Positions 33,655 through 42,573 of a stretch of DNA of 50,335 nucleotides are shown piece by piece; within the stretch, counting starts at the first letter, position 1, and each line of letters opens with the position of its first letter. A model generated the notes under the pieces. The model saw only the letters and a program-made list of their open reading frames with translations. It was not told the DNA's origin and did not search any database. The DNA comes from Clostridiales bacterium (GTDB taxonomy: Bacteria > Bacillota > Clostridia > Oscillospirales > Oscillospiraceae), in assembly GCA_012520295.1 (NCBI GenBank), contig JAAYOP010000142.1:1-50335 (forward strand), written 5' to 3'. A program made the position numbers and the translations under genes.

Positions 33655-34608
33655 ATGGAAAAAACTTTGAAGGGAAAAACATTTGACATACAGGGATTCT
33701 CAGTACATGACGGCCCGGGGATAAGAATTACGGTTTTCTTAAAAGGCTGTCCCCTGCGCTGCCCTTGGTGCCACAGTCCGGAATCTCAGCTTTTTGAAAC
33801 AGAGCTAAACTGGATGCAGATAAGATGCATCGGAACAGAGCTTTGCGGTAACTGCCTGAATGTCTGTCCCCATGATGCAATAACGCCGGGATCTATGAAG
33901 AAGGCCCCGGACGGTAAAGAGATTCAGCTGGTTGATGTGGACCGCTCAAAGTGCGACAACTGCGGTAAGTGCGCAGAGGCCTGCAGCTCAAAAGCACTCT
34001 ATATGTGCGGAACAGACCAGACGGTGGACGAGGTTATGGAGCGCATAATGAAGGATGTCCCGTTTTTCAAGCGCTCGGGAGGAGGCGTAACCGTTTCCGG
34101 CGGAGAGTGCCTGTGTCAGCCCGATTTCACAAGGGAGCTGCTCAAGCGCTGCAAGGAAAACGGCATACATACCGCTGTGGATACCTCCGGATATGTCAGC
34201 TGGAAGGTCATTGAGTCCGTCATGCCATACACTGACCTGTTTTTATATGACCTAAAGCATATGGACGACGAGCTCCACAAGAGGGTTATAGGCGTTTCCA
34301 ATGAGATGATTTTGGAAAACGTGAAAAAAATCGCCCAGGCCGGAGGTAAACTTCAGATTAGAATCCCCATCATTCCCAGGTTTAACGACTCTTTGGAGGC
34401 TTTTGACGAATACGGCAAGTTTATTAAAGAGCTGGGAGACAGCGTGGAGCTGGTGCAGCTCCTGCCTTATCACAAATTAGGCGTTGTGAAATGGGAGCGC
34501 CTGCAGCGCGACACTCCTGTTCTTGAGGCTGTGCCTCCCTCCGATGAGCTTGTGGAAAAGCTTAAATCCCGGCTTGAAGAATACGGCCTGAATGTGACAA
34601 TACACTGA
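33655..34608 (+). CDS. Glycyl-radical enzyme activating protein (radical SAM, 317 aa)
   Basis: It generates the glycyl radical on a partner enzyme using SAM and a [4Fe-4S] cluster. Radical SAM cysteines are Cys32, Cys36, Cys39 (GCPLRCPWC). An insert holds two ferredoxin-type clusters (CGNCLNVCP and CDNCGKCAEAC), as in activases of choline lyase, hydroxyphenylacetate decarboxylase or benzylsuccinate synthase type, but not in plain PflA. GGE of the SAM-binding motif is present (VSGGECL). The ATG at 33655 has GGAG 7 nt upstream. No glycyl-radical enzyme gene lies in the window, so its partner is elsewhere. Confidence 0.9.
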   Translation: MEKTLKGKTFDIQGFSVHDGPGIRITVFLKGCPLRCPWCHSPESQLFETELNWMQIRCIGTELCGNCLNVCPHDAITPGSMKKAPDGKEIQLVDVDRSKCDNCGKCAEACSSKALYMCGTDQTVDEVMERIMKDVPFFKRSGGGVTVSGGECLCQPDFTRELLKRCKENGIHTAVDTSGYVSWKVIESVMPYTDLFLYDLKHMDDELHKRVIGVSNEMILENVKKIAQAGGKLQIRIPIIPRFNDSLEAFDEYGKFIKELGDSVELVQLLPYHKLGVVKWERLQRDTPVLEAVPPSDELVEKLKSRLEEYGLNVTIH

Positions 34609-34618
34609 TTGGAACATA

Positions 34619-34788
34619 ATCAAGTAGGAGGCCACCCATTAGCCAAGTGACCAACCTTTTACCCCACCGTGCATACCCTTCGGTACACGGCGGTTAACCC
34701 CATGAGAGCAGAGACTCGCACCGGTGAGGGATACTGAAGTATCCAGCCTGTGCGAGTCTTTGTCGTCATGCTCTTTTACGGCATGGGG
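34619..34788 (-). mobile_element. 3' end of an ORF-less group II intron (domains V and VI)
   Basis: On the minus strand the domain V hairpin is at 34664-34693: CCGCCGTG pairs with CACGGTGG, then a 2-nt bulge (TG), TACC/GGTA and a GAAG loop. Domain VI follows (34619-34660) with GGTCAC/GTGGCC pairing and the CCTACTTGAT end, where the bulged A and terminal AT are as in clostridial group II introns. Upstream is a nested helix set (CCCCATG/CATGGGG, AGAGCA/TGCTCT, AGACTCGCAC/GTGCGAGTCT, GGATAC-loop-GTATCC), probably domain IV without its ORF. No reverse transcriptase is present and the 5' end is not identified. 34789-35080 shows no clear gene. Confidence 0.72.
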
Positions 34789-35082
34789 ACGGCGGTGCTG
34801 AAAAGCTCTTCGGAAACGGGGAGCCTAACCCCAGATAAGGGTTGACGGCAAAAGCAGGACCGGACAACCACGCGGGCAATCAGCCCCGCCTGTGCGGCAT
34901 CGGCACTAAAATGAGGCTGGAGATCATCGACGACTTTATTGACATCATGAAACAGGAAATTTCAAAATAGTCACCATATAAAAGACAGGCAGAGGCTCCT
35001 TCTTCCTGATTTGAAAACTAGAGCAGAAATCTTCTCCTGCTCATATATCGGTAAAATTTTATCGTATATCAATAAATTATTA

Positions 35083-35111
35083 TTGACATTCCCTCGTTGC
35101 AAGCATATAAT
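35083..35111 (+). promoter_or_regulatory. Consensus promoter for the DUF2975/XRE pair
   Basis: TTGACA (35083-35088), 17-nt spacer, TATAAT (35106-35111): perfect sigma-A consensus, about 45 nt before the ATG. Confidence 0.8.
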
Positions 35112-35154
35112 CAATGAGGTTTATATTTACAATATCGGAAAAAGAAGTGATGTT

Positions 35155-35634
35155 ATGAATCAATTTTCTCTGTCAAAATGGCTGAAGTTAATAATTATTG
35201 TAGTCGGGCTGTGCGGCCTGTTTGTTTATCTTTGGGTGATACCATCACTGGCGCAAATCATGGCAACAAGCTATCCGGAGTATGCATTTTGCTATTGGCC
35301 CTGGTTAATCCTGATATGGTTAACGGCAATACCCTGCTATGTTGTCTTGGCAATTGGATGGAAAGTTTCCGAAAACATAAGAGATGACCGCTCTTTTTCC
35401 ACAGAAAATGCAAAGCTATTAAAATGGGTTGCCATATTGGCTGCGGCAGACAGCGGATTTTTCTTTGCGATGGGTATAGTGTTTTTGGTTCTCAACATGA
35501 ACCATCCGGCCATAGTGTTGATCTCCCTGATTGTATTGGTCATTGGAATTGCAATATCCGCAGTCTCGGCAACTCTGTCTCATCTTGTAAAGAAGGCATC
35601 CAATCTGCAAGAGCAGAGCGACCTGACGATATAA
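35155..35634 (+). CDS. DUF2975-family membrane protein (159 aa)
   Basis: Four hydrophobic segments: about 10-30, 44-64, 85-110 and 115-138, with a polar loop DRSFSTENAKLLKW between. This is the DUF2975 layout, a family regularly encoded next to a small YozG-like XRE regulator, as here. Function is unknown. The ATG at 35155 is taken rather than an upstream frame extension, because the extension covers the promoter at 35083-35111. The XRE gene begins 11 nt after its stop. Confidence 0.8.
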   Translation: MNQFSLSKWLKLIIIVVGLCGLFVYLWVIPSLAQIMATSYPEYAFCYWPWLILIWLTAIPCYVVLAIGWKVSENIRDDRSFSTENAKLLKWVAILAAADSGFFFAMGIVFLVLNMNHPAIVLISLIVLVIGIAISAVSATLSHLVKKASNLQEQSDLTI

Positions 35635-35645
35635 GGGAGATAGCA

Positions 35646-35861
35646 ATGGATAACGAAATCATTTTCAATATTGATGTCATGCTTGCAAAGCGCAAAATGA
35701 GCGTTACGGAATTAGCTGAGCGGGTAGGCATCACTTTGGCAAACATTTCAATTTTAAAAAACGGAAAAGCAAAAGCTATAAGAATTTCCACACTGGCAAA
35801 GCTGTGCGCTGCCCTTGACTGCCAGCCCGGTGATATTCTGGAATTCAGGAAAAAGGAGTGA
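35646..35861 (+). CDS. YozG-like XRE transcriptional regulator (71 aa)
   Basis: A single helix-turn-helix domain: FNIDVMLAKRKMSVTELAERVGITLANISILKNGKAKAIR is followed by LAKLCAALDCQPGDILEF, the usual ending of Cro/CI-type YozG proteins. AGGGAG precedes the ATG at 35646. It likely regulates itself and the DUF2975 gene with which it forms an operon. Confidence 0.88.
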   Translation: MDNEIIFNIDVMLAKRKMSVTELAERVGITLANISILKNGKAKAIRISTLAKLCAALDCQPGDILEFRKKE

Positions 35862-35981
35862 CTCCTTAAGACAGAAAACGGTTAGGTGTTTGCTCCATCG
35901 AAGCACTGAAAAAGTAACCACAGCAGGTGATATGAAAGGGAACGGTTACGCCTCCTGAACGTACAGAATCTCCCCTGTATT

Positions 35982-36563
35982 ATGATGAAAATGGAGAGTG
36001 AATTAATAAGCAGGAAATTATCCTTCCCGTGTGTGATGACCGTAATTTCCTTTGTAATGTTTATCATCGCCTATCTGGTCATCACAATATATACAGTTCG
36101 TCCCTATTATCTTACCGGGCTGCTATTTGCAATTCCGTTTCTCATATTCGGGATTATTGCGCTCATTACAGGAAAGCAAAACAAAAAGGCAAAATGGGTG
36201 GATATTCTGACCGGGGTGCTGATACCTGTATTTTTATTTGCGGCATGTTTGCTTTTCTATTCAATTTCCATGCACGCTGCGTCAATTAAAATTACCGATG
36301 TGCGCTATTACAGCCGCGCCCTTGCACGCTCCTCATACCCCAGATGGGCGCGGGACTTTCACCCTGTTATACGCGCGCTCACTGGGCGCACCAAAAAGGG
36401 GCGTACATTTCGCTGTCTTTATAACGAAATGTACACCCCTTATGTACTGTTGAGTGCAACCAGCACAAACGGAAATACCGCATTAGCGGACTTTTGCCGT
36501 TCATGCCTCTATTATCGCCGGATACTAATCATCAAGGAGCTCATCGAGAATTTCGCAAGCTGA
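35982..36563 (+). pseudogene. Decayed membrane protein gene
   Basis: The first 100 residues look real: three hydrophobic helices then SIKITDVRYYSRALARSSYPRW, a segment seen in clostridial membrane proteins of unknown role. After HPVI the frame becomes Arg/Cys-rich and runs into the opposite-strand C_GCAxxG gene, while a shifted frame reads GAYISLSL just downstream, so a frameshift near 36370-36410 is likely. No ribosome site precedes the ATG. An imperfect hairpin (36398-36440) lies in the damaged part. Confidence 0.5.
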
Positions 36564-36974
36564 GCTCACAAATCCGGGACATTTTTTTTCAATAAGCCCC
36601 TCTTGGCTGATTTTCATCTTTTCCTCTGGTATAGAGACATCCATCCCCAGCAAATCCTTGCATCTGTGGGCACCGTTTTTCTCCTTGAACTTCCTTAAAA
36701 ACTCCATGGTTTTTTCGTTGGCAATACCCTTGCCTATACTGTCGTTAGGCTCCGAAAAGCCATACTTTAAGCCGAGAGCCATTATGGCTCCGGTTACGCA
36801 GCCGCACATCTCGCCGAGAAGCATACCGCCGCCAAAGCCCGAAGCTATTTTCAAAGCCTCTTCCTCATCCAGCCCCAATTCCTCGGCAGCATGGGAAAAG
36901 ACTGCCTGAGCGCAGTTATAACCCTGTTCAAATAGCTTCCAGGCCGCCTTTTGGGTAGTCATAACATCCGACAT
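36525..36974 (-). CDS. C_GCAxxG_C_C family protein (149 aa)
   Basis: Family hallmark residues are present: YNCAQAVF, then ASGFGGGMLLGEMCGCVTGAIMALG, and two later Cys (HRCKDLLG, KKCPGF). The spaced cysteines suggest metal or redox-cluster binding; the family is common in anaerobes and its role is unknown. The ATG at 36974 has GGAGG 8 nt upstream; an ATG five codons earlier overlaps that site. It starts 27 nt after the anti-sigma gene, so is probably co-expressed with the sigma factor. Confidence 0.88.
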   Translation of the reverse strand: MSDVMTTQKAAWKLFEQGYNCAQAVFSHAAEELGLDEEEALKIASGFGGGMLLGEMCGCVTGAIMALGLKYGFSEPNDSIGKGIANEKTMEFLRKFKEKNGAHRCKDLLGMDVSIPEEKMKISQEGLIEKKCPGFVSSACEILDELLDD

Positions 36975-37001
36975 GGAACAGACCTCCACTCAAAAGTAAA
37001 T

Positions 37002-37928
37002 TTAGTTGATTTTCATTATTACTATACCATATTCGGCCTTGTTATTGTTATACATAATTTCTGTCAGGGATTTATTTCTTTGAAATTCTTCAATTATCTC
37101 AACAGGAACCTTATAATATATCTCACTGTCAGATTTGCTCAGCTGCTCATATCCGCTCAGCTCGCCGGCGGATGTATCGTTTATGACCGCCACACAGTAG
37201 TAGGCCTTGCTAAAGCTGTTTGCGGCCCAGATATCCTTTGCGCGCAGATCAATTCCGAACTTTGAGGACGAGGAATAGCTGCTTTTCGGGGTTTCCGTGG
37301 GCTCAGTTATTTGGGAAGTCGTTGAAACCGCAGCCTCATCAACCTTCATATTCCCAATACCTTCCACATCATGCTCCTGACCGGCGCCCTCGGGAATAAC
37401 AGGTGGGACTTCTTCCTCTTCCTTCCGCTGTTCCGGTATGGGAATGCTTTCCTCCAATGCCCCGTCATCGGTTTCCTTCTTCACATCAATATCGATTTTT
37501 TCTGCATAATTAAAGGCAGGGGTATTGAAAACCTCCAGCCGAGGATGGGGATCGACCTTATTGAGCACAACGACCGCGTTATACCCGGCGGCCTCCTGCA
37601 TATCCTTTATTGGCAAAACCCTATTTGCCGCAATTACCATAATAACCACCGCGGCAAAGGATGCGGCAACACGTCCAAAGACGGCAAGCCTGTTCCCTTT
37701 CCTCTTTGTCTGCCGCCTGATTTCCCTCATAACACCGGAGACAAGCCCCTGGGGCGGTTCAACCTGCATATCGGAAAGCTCTGCCGAAATTCTTTTAAAA
37801 ACATCAAGGAGAGAGCTGCATTCAGGGCATGCCAAAAGATGCGCATTGAGTTGCTTTTCATCATGCGCAGATATTTCGCCGTCAACAGCCAGGTTTATAA
37901 GCTCATGGTATTTTTTACAACCTGTCAT
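37002..37928 (-). CDS. Zinc-finger anti-sigma factor, membrane-anchored (308 aa)
   Basis: An N-terminal ASD-type zinc motif (Cys4; His30-x3-Cys34-x2-Cys37 in AHLLACPEC), one membrane helix (about 81-104) and a large extracellular part with an acidic/Pro linker and a C-terminal domain ending TEIMYNNNKAEYGIVIMKIN. It should hold the ECF sigma factor at the membrane until a signal arrives; the signal is unknown. Its ATG overlaps the sigma gene's stop by 4 nt, as for typical sigma/anti-sigma pairs. Confidence 0.85.
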   Translation of the reverse strand: MTGCKKYHELINLAVDGEISAHDEKQLNAHLLACPECSSLLDVFKRISAELSDMQVEPPQGLVSGVMREIRRQTKRKGNRLAVFGRVAASFAAVVIMVIAANRVLPIKDMQEAAGYNAVVVLNKVDPHPRLEVFNTPAFNYAEKIDIDVKKETDDGALEESIPIPEQRKEEEEVPPVIPEGAGQEHDVEGIGNMKVDEAAVSTTSQITEPTETPKSSYSSSSKFGIDLRAKDIWAANSFSKAYYCVAVINDTSAGELSGYEQLSKSDSEIYYKVPVEIIEEFQRNKSLTEIMYNNNKAEYGIVIMKIN

Positions 37929-38545
37929 CTGTCTCGCCCTTCCTTCGTTGTTTTAGACGTTTTTTTATTTAAAAAGTTTCCTTTTGAGTTCAGATATTTA
38001 GCCAGATTGGAGCGTGCTCTGAATATTCTGGATTTAACCGTGCCAATTTCCAAATTGAGAACCTGGGAAATCTCCGCGTAACTCAGTCCGTTTATTTCCC
38101 TCAGGACTAAAACCTGCCTGTGATCTTCAGGAAGTGCCTTGAGCCCTTCGCTTATTGCCTGTTTCAACTCGGCCTGTTCACAAAGAGCCTCAGGCTCCAT
38201 ACTCACATCCGGAATTTCCAGTTCTTTTTCCTCTTTTTCATCATTTATGTAGGCAAGGGGAAAGGTTTTTCGCTTTTTTTCCTTGCGCAAAAAGTCTATA
38301 CAGAGATTTGTTGCAAGTCTGTAAATCCATACGCCAAAACTGCTGTCTCCCCTGAAGCTCTTTAATGCCTTGAACGCTTTTATAAATGTCTCCTGGGATA
38401 TATCCCAGGCATCTTCTCTATTACCGACCATTTTAAGAGCGAGGTTATATATTTTCTTTTGATTTTCGTGGACCAATGCTTCAAACTCGTCAATATGTCC
38501 ATCCAAAACCCGTTTGATTATCTGCATTTCGGTTTCACGAGTCAC
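37925..38545 (-). CDS. ECF sigma factor (SigW-like, 206 aa)
   Basis: Region 2 includes LALKMVGNREDAWDISQETFIKAF and WIYRLATNLCIDFLRKEKK (-10 recognition). Region 4 ends with LSYAEISQVLNLEIGTVKSRIFRARSNLAKYL, a classical -35 reading HTH. GTG 38545 has GAGGTGA 6 nt upstream. Only 4 nt separate it from dusB, so it is read from the upstream housekeeping operon. Confidence 0.92.
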   Translation of the reverse strand: MTRETEMQIIKRVLDGHIDEFEALVHENQKKIYNLALKMVGNREDAWDISQETFIKAFKALKSFRGDSSFGVWIYRLATNLCIDFLRKEKKRKTFPLAYINDEKEEKELEIPDVSMEPEALCEQAELKQAISEGLKALPEDHRQVLVLREINGLSYAEISQVLNLEIGTVKSRIFRARSNLAKYLNSKGNFLNKKTSKTTKEGRDR

Positions 38546-38549
38546 AGTT

Positions 38550-39521
38550 TCACCTCAGTTCTCTTTTAATCCCTTCGGTAATTTCCCTTAACTCATCCAG
38601 ACTCTCGGCCCTGGCAATCCTGGATTTAAATCGGGACGCATTTCTAACCCCTTTCAAATACCAGGCATAGTGTTTTCTTGCCTCCAGGCAGGCTATTCTC
38701 TCTCCCTTATACTCGCAGGCCATTTCAAACTGCCGCATTGCCGTCTCGCAGCGCTCGACAACTGGAGGCAGCACAGGCACCTCATCGCCTGAAAGGGCGG
38801 CGTCAGCCCTGGAAAACAGCCATGGATTGCCCATTGCGCCCCGGCCTACCATGGCCAGGTCTGCGCCGGTATATTCAAGAATCCTCACGGCGTCCTCCGG
38901 CTCAAAAACATCGCCATTTGCCATAACCGGTATATTCACCGCCTGCTTCACCTTTGCTATTATGTCCCAGTCGGCCCTTCCCGAATATAGCTGGACCCTT
39001 GTCCTGCCGTGTACGGCCACGGCGCAGGCTCCCATGTCCTGGGCAATGCGGGCAAGTTCCACGGCGTTAACACTGCCCTTATCCCAGCCCTTGCGAATCT
39101 TAACGGTTACAGGCACATTGACGGCTTCGACAACAGCCTTGATTATCCTGCCCGCCAGATCAGGGTCACGCATCAAGGCGCAGCCTTCACCGTTTTTAAC
39201 GATTTTTCCGGTGGGACAGCCCATATTGATGTCCAGTATCTGGCACCCTGATATCTCAACCGCCTTTTCAGCGGCGACAGCCATCACATCAGGCTCACTT
39301 CCGAATATTTGAGTCACAAGAGGATAATCCCTCCCGTCAGTCATCAGTAGCTGTCTGGTCTTTTTATCCTGATAAACCAGCGCCTTTGCGCTTATCATTT
39401 CCGTGTAGGCAAGGGCCGCGCCCTGCTCTCGGCAAATCTTACGAAATGCCAGGTCCGCTACGCCGGCCATAGGTGCTAAAACCAGCTTTCCGTTGAGAGT
39501 GACGTCACCGATTTTTACCAT
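38550..39521 (-). CDS. dusB: tRNA-dihydrouridine synthase, DusB type (323 aa)
   Basis: Flavin-dependent reduction of uridine to dihydrouridine in t[18 protein letters not shown] at the start, [19 protein letters not shown] with the catalytic Cys, [22 protein letters not shown], and [11 protein letters not shown] (FMN phosphate site) are present. The start overlaps the end of exoA by 7 nt. Confidence 0.94.
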   Translation of the reverse strand: MVKIGDVTLNGKLVLAPMAGVADLAFRKICREQGAALAYTEMISAKALVYQDKKTRQLLMTDGRDYPLVTQIFGSEPDVMAVAAEKAVEISGCQILDINMGCPTGKIVKNGEGCALMRDPDLAGRIIKAVVEAVNVPVTVKIRKGWDKGSVNAVELARIAQDMGACAVAVHGRTRVQLYSGRADWDIIAKVKQAVNIPVMANGDVFEPEDAVRILEYTGADLAMVGRGAMGNPWLFSRADAALSGDEVPVLPPVVERCETAMRQFEMACEYKGERIACLEARKHYAWYLKGVRNASRFKSRIARAESLDELREITEGIKRELR

Positions 39522-40270
39522 TTCAATTCAAGTCCCACCGGGCAATGATCCGAGCCGTAGATATCACTGTATATCTTCGCCTCATCTATATCCTTATTTA
39601 ATCTTTTGGAAACAAGGAAATAGTCGATTCTCCATCCCGCGTTGTTTTTTCTGGCATTGAACCTATATGACCACCATGTGTAGGCTCCGGTTACATCCGG
39701 ATATAAATATCTGAAAGTATCTGTAAACCCAGACTCCAGCAGCCTGCTGAATTTTTCACGCTCTTCATCGGTAAAACCTGCATTTTTCCTGTTTGTCTTC
39801 GGGTTTTTCAAATCTATTTCAGTGTGGGCAACATTCAAATCCCCGCAAATAATTACGGGTTTTTCCCTGTCCAGGGCTGTGATATATTCCCTGAAATCAT
39901 CTTCCCATTTCATCCTATAATCAAGACGCGCCAGCTGCTCCTGGGAGTTGGGGGTGTATACATTGACCAGATAAAAGTCGCCGTAATCCAGGGTAATCAC
40001 CCGTCCTTCCTGGTCATGTTCTTCTATTCCGATACCGAGGGAGGCCGACAGAGGCTGCTTCTTTGAGAAAACAGCAGTACCTGAATAGCCTTTTTTACGG
40101 GCGTAATTCCAAAACTGCACATATTCCGGAAATTCCAGCTCAATCTGTCCCTCCTGCAGCTTGGTCTCCTGAACACAGAATATATCCGCGTCTACATCAT
40201 CAAAATACTCTAAAAAGCCTTTTTTTACACAAGCTCTCAATCCGTTGACATTCCATGATATAAGCTTCAA
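39515..40270 (-). CDS. exoA: Exodeoxyribonuclease III / AP endonuclease (251 aa)
   Basis: Cuts DNA 5' of abasic sites in base-excision repair. [25 protein letters not shown] (metal Glu), [35 protein letters not shown] and [11 protein letters not shown] hold the known active-site residues. It starts with TTG 40270, preceded by AAGGAGGG. A gap of 52 nt separates it from trmB. Confidence 0.95.
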   Translation of the reverse strand: MKLISWNVNGLRACVKKGFLEYFDDVDADIFCVQETKLQEGQIELEFPEYVQFWNYARKKGYSGTAVFSKKQPLSASLGIGIEEHDQEGRVITLDYGDFYLVNVYTPNSQEQLARLDYRMKWEDDFREYITALDREKPVIICGDLNVAHTEIDLKNPKTNRKNAGFTDEEREKFSRLLESGFTDTFRYLYPDVTGAYTWWSYRFNARKNNAGWRIDYFLVSKRLNKDIDEAKIYSDIYGSDHCPVGLELKW

Positions 40271-40322
40271 ACTAACCCTCCTTAATTGGGTTCGGGTTCA
40301 TTATATTGTTGTGCCCCGCTTT

Positions 40323-41009
40323 TCACGGCGCGGCATAATCCTGCTTTAAAGAGGCGGTATTTTGTGTGTCTTCCTGCTTTAATCTTGCTACAATGTGAAA
40401 TATGGGCAAGCCCCGGGCTATAAACTTTGCCTCGTAATCGGTCAAAACTGTACTTACTCCGTTTTCATGCAGGTTTTCAGATACCTCTGTAAGCTCGAAC
40501 CCATGATTCTTAAACTGATCGGCAGAATATTCAAAAAGACCGGGATTATCCGTTTTAAAGTGCACTTCCCCGCCGGGTCTTAATACCTTACTGTAGCTTA
40601 AAAGAAAATTGGGGGAAGTGAGCCTTCTTTTTGCATGCTTCCGGGAAGGCCACGGGTCGCAGAAGTTTAAGTATATCCGCCCTACCTCCCTGCTGTCAAA
40701 TACATTTTCCATCTCGGCGGCGTCCATGTCTATAAAAAATACGTTTTCTAAAGCAAGCTCCTTTGCCCGCTCCATGGCAACTATCATTGCTTCCCAGACC
40801 CGCTCTATGGCGATAAACAAAATATCCGGGTTTGCGGCAGCTGTTTCAACGGTAAATCTCCCTTTTCCACAGCCAATTTCGATATGAATATCCGTAAACC
40901 CCGAAAAAGCCGCCTTCCAACCGCCCCTGAGCTCATCCGGGTTTTTGATATGCAAATCCGAGACTCTCTCAATTCTGGCAGGTAGGTTTTTCTTTTTTCT
41001 CATCCTCAT
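40323..41009 (-). CDS. trmB: tRNA (guanine-N7)-methyltransferase TrmB (228 aa)
   Basis: Makes m7G46 in tRNA with SAM. DIHIEIGCGKGRF (SAM site), DAAEMENVFD, and the family-specific NFCDPWPSRKHAKRRL are clear. GGAG 7 nt before ATG 41009. Probably the first gene of the trmB-exoA-dusB-sigma group. A small hairpin (ACTGTTTT 41028-41035 / AAAACAGT 41044-41051) lies in its leader. Confidence 0.94.
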   Translation of the reverse strand: MRMRKKKNLPARIERVSDLHIKNPDELRGGWKAAFSGFTDIHIEIGCGKGRFTVETAAANPDILFIAIERVWEAMIVAMERAKELALENVFFIDMDAAEMENVFDSREVGRIYLNFCDPWPSRKHAKRRLTSPNFLLSYSKVLRPGGEVHFKTDNPGLFEYSADQFKNHGFELTEVSENLHENGVSTVLTDYEAKFIARGLPIFHIVARLKQEDTQNTASLKQDYAAP

Positions 41010-41165
41010 AATAATGCTCCGTATCTTACTGTTTTCCTATTTAAAAACAGTGGTTTTTGGGCATTTAAGATTTTATCATAAATACCGTTGCTTTTCCAGA
41101 ACAAAAGGAGACCATAGGGAAAACAACAATGTGTACTAGGATATTGTAAAACTGTTAAATAACTC

Positions 41166-41194
41166 TTGACATCCCAAACTGCGGTCTGTATAAT
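41166..41194 (+). promoter_or_regulatory. Consensus promoter for the PadR operon
   Basis: TTGACA (41166-41171), 17-nt spacer, TATAAT (41189-41194): perfect sigma-A consensus, about 50 nt before the ATG at 41246. Confidence 0.82.
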
Positions 41195-41203
41195 ATCAGA
41201 CAT

Positions 41204-41224
41204 ATACTATGTTCCGCATAGTAT
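41204..41224 (+). promoter_or_regulatory. Probable PadR operator
   Basis: Perfect inverted repeat ATACTATG (41204-41211), 5-nt TTCCG, CATAGTAT (41217-41224). It contains the ATAC...GTAT half-sites usual for PadR operators and covers the expected transcription start. Inference: autorepression. Confidence 0.7.
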
Positions 41225-41245
41225 TATGCGTCAGGAGGTATGTAA

Positions 41246-41569
41246 ATGGACCCTCAGCTGAAAAGAGGTCTTATCGAGGTGTGCGTACTCAAGGTGCTGA
41301 GCGCCGGGGCTTCCTACGGTTATAAAATTATTAAGGATATAAGCCCGATTGTGGAAATATCCGAGTCTACCCTGTATCCAATTCTCAGGAGACTTGAAAA
41401 CTCAGGGCTTCTGGATGTTTATACAAGGGAGCACAACGGAAGGCTGAGAAAATACTACCGGATAACCGATGCGGGCACCGGCAGGATAGCCGAATTTCTG
41501 GACGAGTGGAAAACCGTAATGAACGTATATAATTTCATAAGGGGAGGTATGGGTAATGACAAAATCTGA
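41246..41569 (+). CDS. PadR family transcriptional regulator (107 aa)
   Basis: A short PadR-s type protein: KRGLIEVCVLKVLSAGASYGYKIIKDI, then SESTLYPILRRLENSGLLDVY (recognition helix and wing), ending in a dimerisation helix. AGGAGG precedes the ATG. Overlaps the next gene by 14 nt. PadR/HAAS-DUF4097 pairs are common in Firmicutes and are usually regulator plus membrane-stress or envelope protein. Confidence 0.92.
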   Translation: MDPQLKRGLIEVCVLKVLSAGASYGYKIIKDISPIVEISESTLYPILRRLENSGLLDVYTREHNGRLRKYYRITDAGTGRIAEFLDEWKTVMNVYNFIRGGMGNDKI

Positions 41570-42491
41570 ATTCCTGGCTCAGCTGCGCAGGAGGATATCA
41601 AATCAACCCCCGGAGGAGATTGAGCGCTCCATAAGCTATTTTTCCGAGATTATAGACGACAGGATGGAGGACGGAATGGATGAGCAGGAAGCCGTATCCA
41701 GCCTGGGCAGTATCGACACCATTGTCAGGGAGATGCTGCCCAACGACAGCGAATTAAAACTGGGCAGCTACCCTGCCCGGGAGGTGTCCTCTGTCAGAAT
41801 CAGGGACATAAACTGCGCTGTAATACTGGAGTGCTCAGATGGCGACGTGATATCCCTAGACTATTATGAAAACAAGCATAAAAAATACGAAATTTTCTTA
41901 AGTCCCGAGGGGGAACTCTCCGTCAGGTCAAAATACAGTAAAATGCGGTTTTTTGGCTTCAATGCGTTCAGACCTTTTGTTCTGAGAATGCCGCGCAGCT
42001 ACAGGGGCAAAATCTCCCTGGAAACGGGAAACGGTCCCATCAGGGCAAAGGATGTGAATATTGAGGGCAGCTTCTCTGTCAAAACTTCAAACGGCGTCAT
42101 AGATATCATTGATGTCAGCATTGAGGGCATGGCTGAGATTCGGACCTCAAACGCCCGCATTTATCTGGAAAATCTGACAGCCTCTCACATCAGGGCAAAG
42201 ACCATGAACGGAAGAATCGATGCCATATCCACCCGAGCCAAAAATACTGTATCGCTGCAGACTATGAACGGTCGGATTCATGTGGAGAGGCTATATGCGG
42301 AAAAGGGTATAAGTCTTGTTACATCAAACGCCGGCATCCACGGAACAATCGATGACAACATAAGAACCTTCAGCATTAAGTCCCGGACCATGAACGGCAA
42401 CAGTACCCTGCCATCGAATATGGACGGCGGCACAAAGGACCTGTCCGTTCACACTATGAACGGCAACATAGATCTCCATTTCCTGAAGTAG
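41556..42491 (+). CDS. HAAS/DUF1700 plus DUF4097 beta-repeat protein (311 aa)
   Basis: Residues 1 to about 60 form the HAAS (DUF1700) helical domain, which is thought to interact with PadR partners: FLAQLRRRISNQPPEEIERSI. From about residue 145 eight units of roughly 20 aa recur with the core T-(M/S/G)-N-(G/A)-x-I, such as KTMNGRIDAIS, QTMNGRIHVER and HTMNGNIDLHF, expected to stack as a beta-helix (DUF4097). No membrane helix was seen, so it is likely cytoplasmic. A clear terminator follows. Confidence 0.85.
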   Translation: MTKSEFLAQLRRRISNQPPEEIERSISYFSEIIDDRMEDGMDEQEAVSSLGSIDTIVREMLPNDSELKLGSYPAREVSSVRIRDINCAVILECSDGDVISLDYYENKHKKYEIFLSPEGELSVRSKYSKMRFFGFNAFRPFVLRMPRSYRGKISLETGNGPIRAKDVNIEGSFSVKTSNGVIDIIDVSIEGMAEIRTSNARIYLENLTASHIRAKTMNGRIDAISTRAKNTVSLQTMNGRIHVERLYAEKGISLVTSNAGIHGTIDDNIRTFSIKSRTMNGNSTLPSNMDGGTKDLSVHTMNGNIDLHFLK

Positions 42492-42573
42492 AGGAGGCCG
42501 GGACTGCCCGGCTAAATATTACAGGCCTTAACGTCTTTACCTGTTAAGTCTGTTCCTGCGTGGGGTCCGGCAG

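Noticed and set aside
35011-35154. N-terminal extension of the DUF2975 gene
   Set aside because: It would run through a perfect consensus promoter at 35083-35111 and has no ribosome site.
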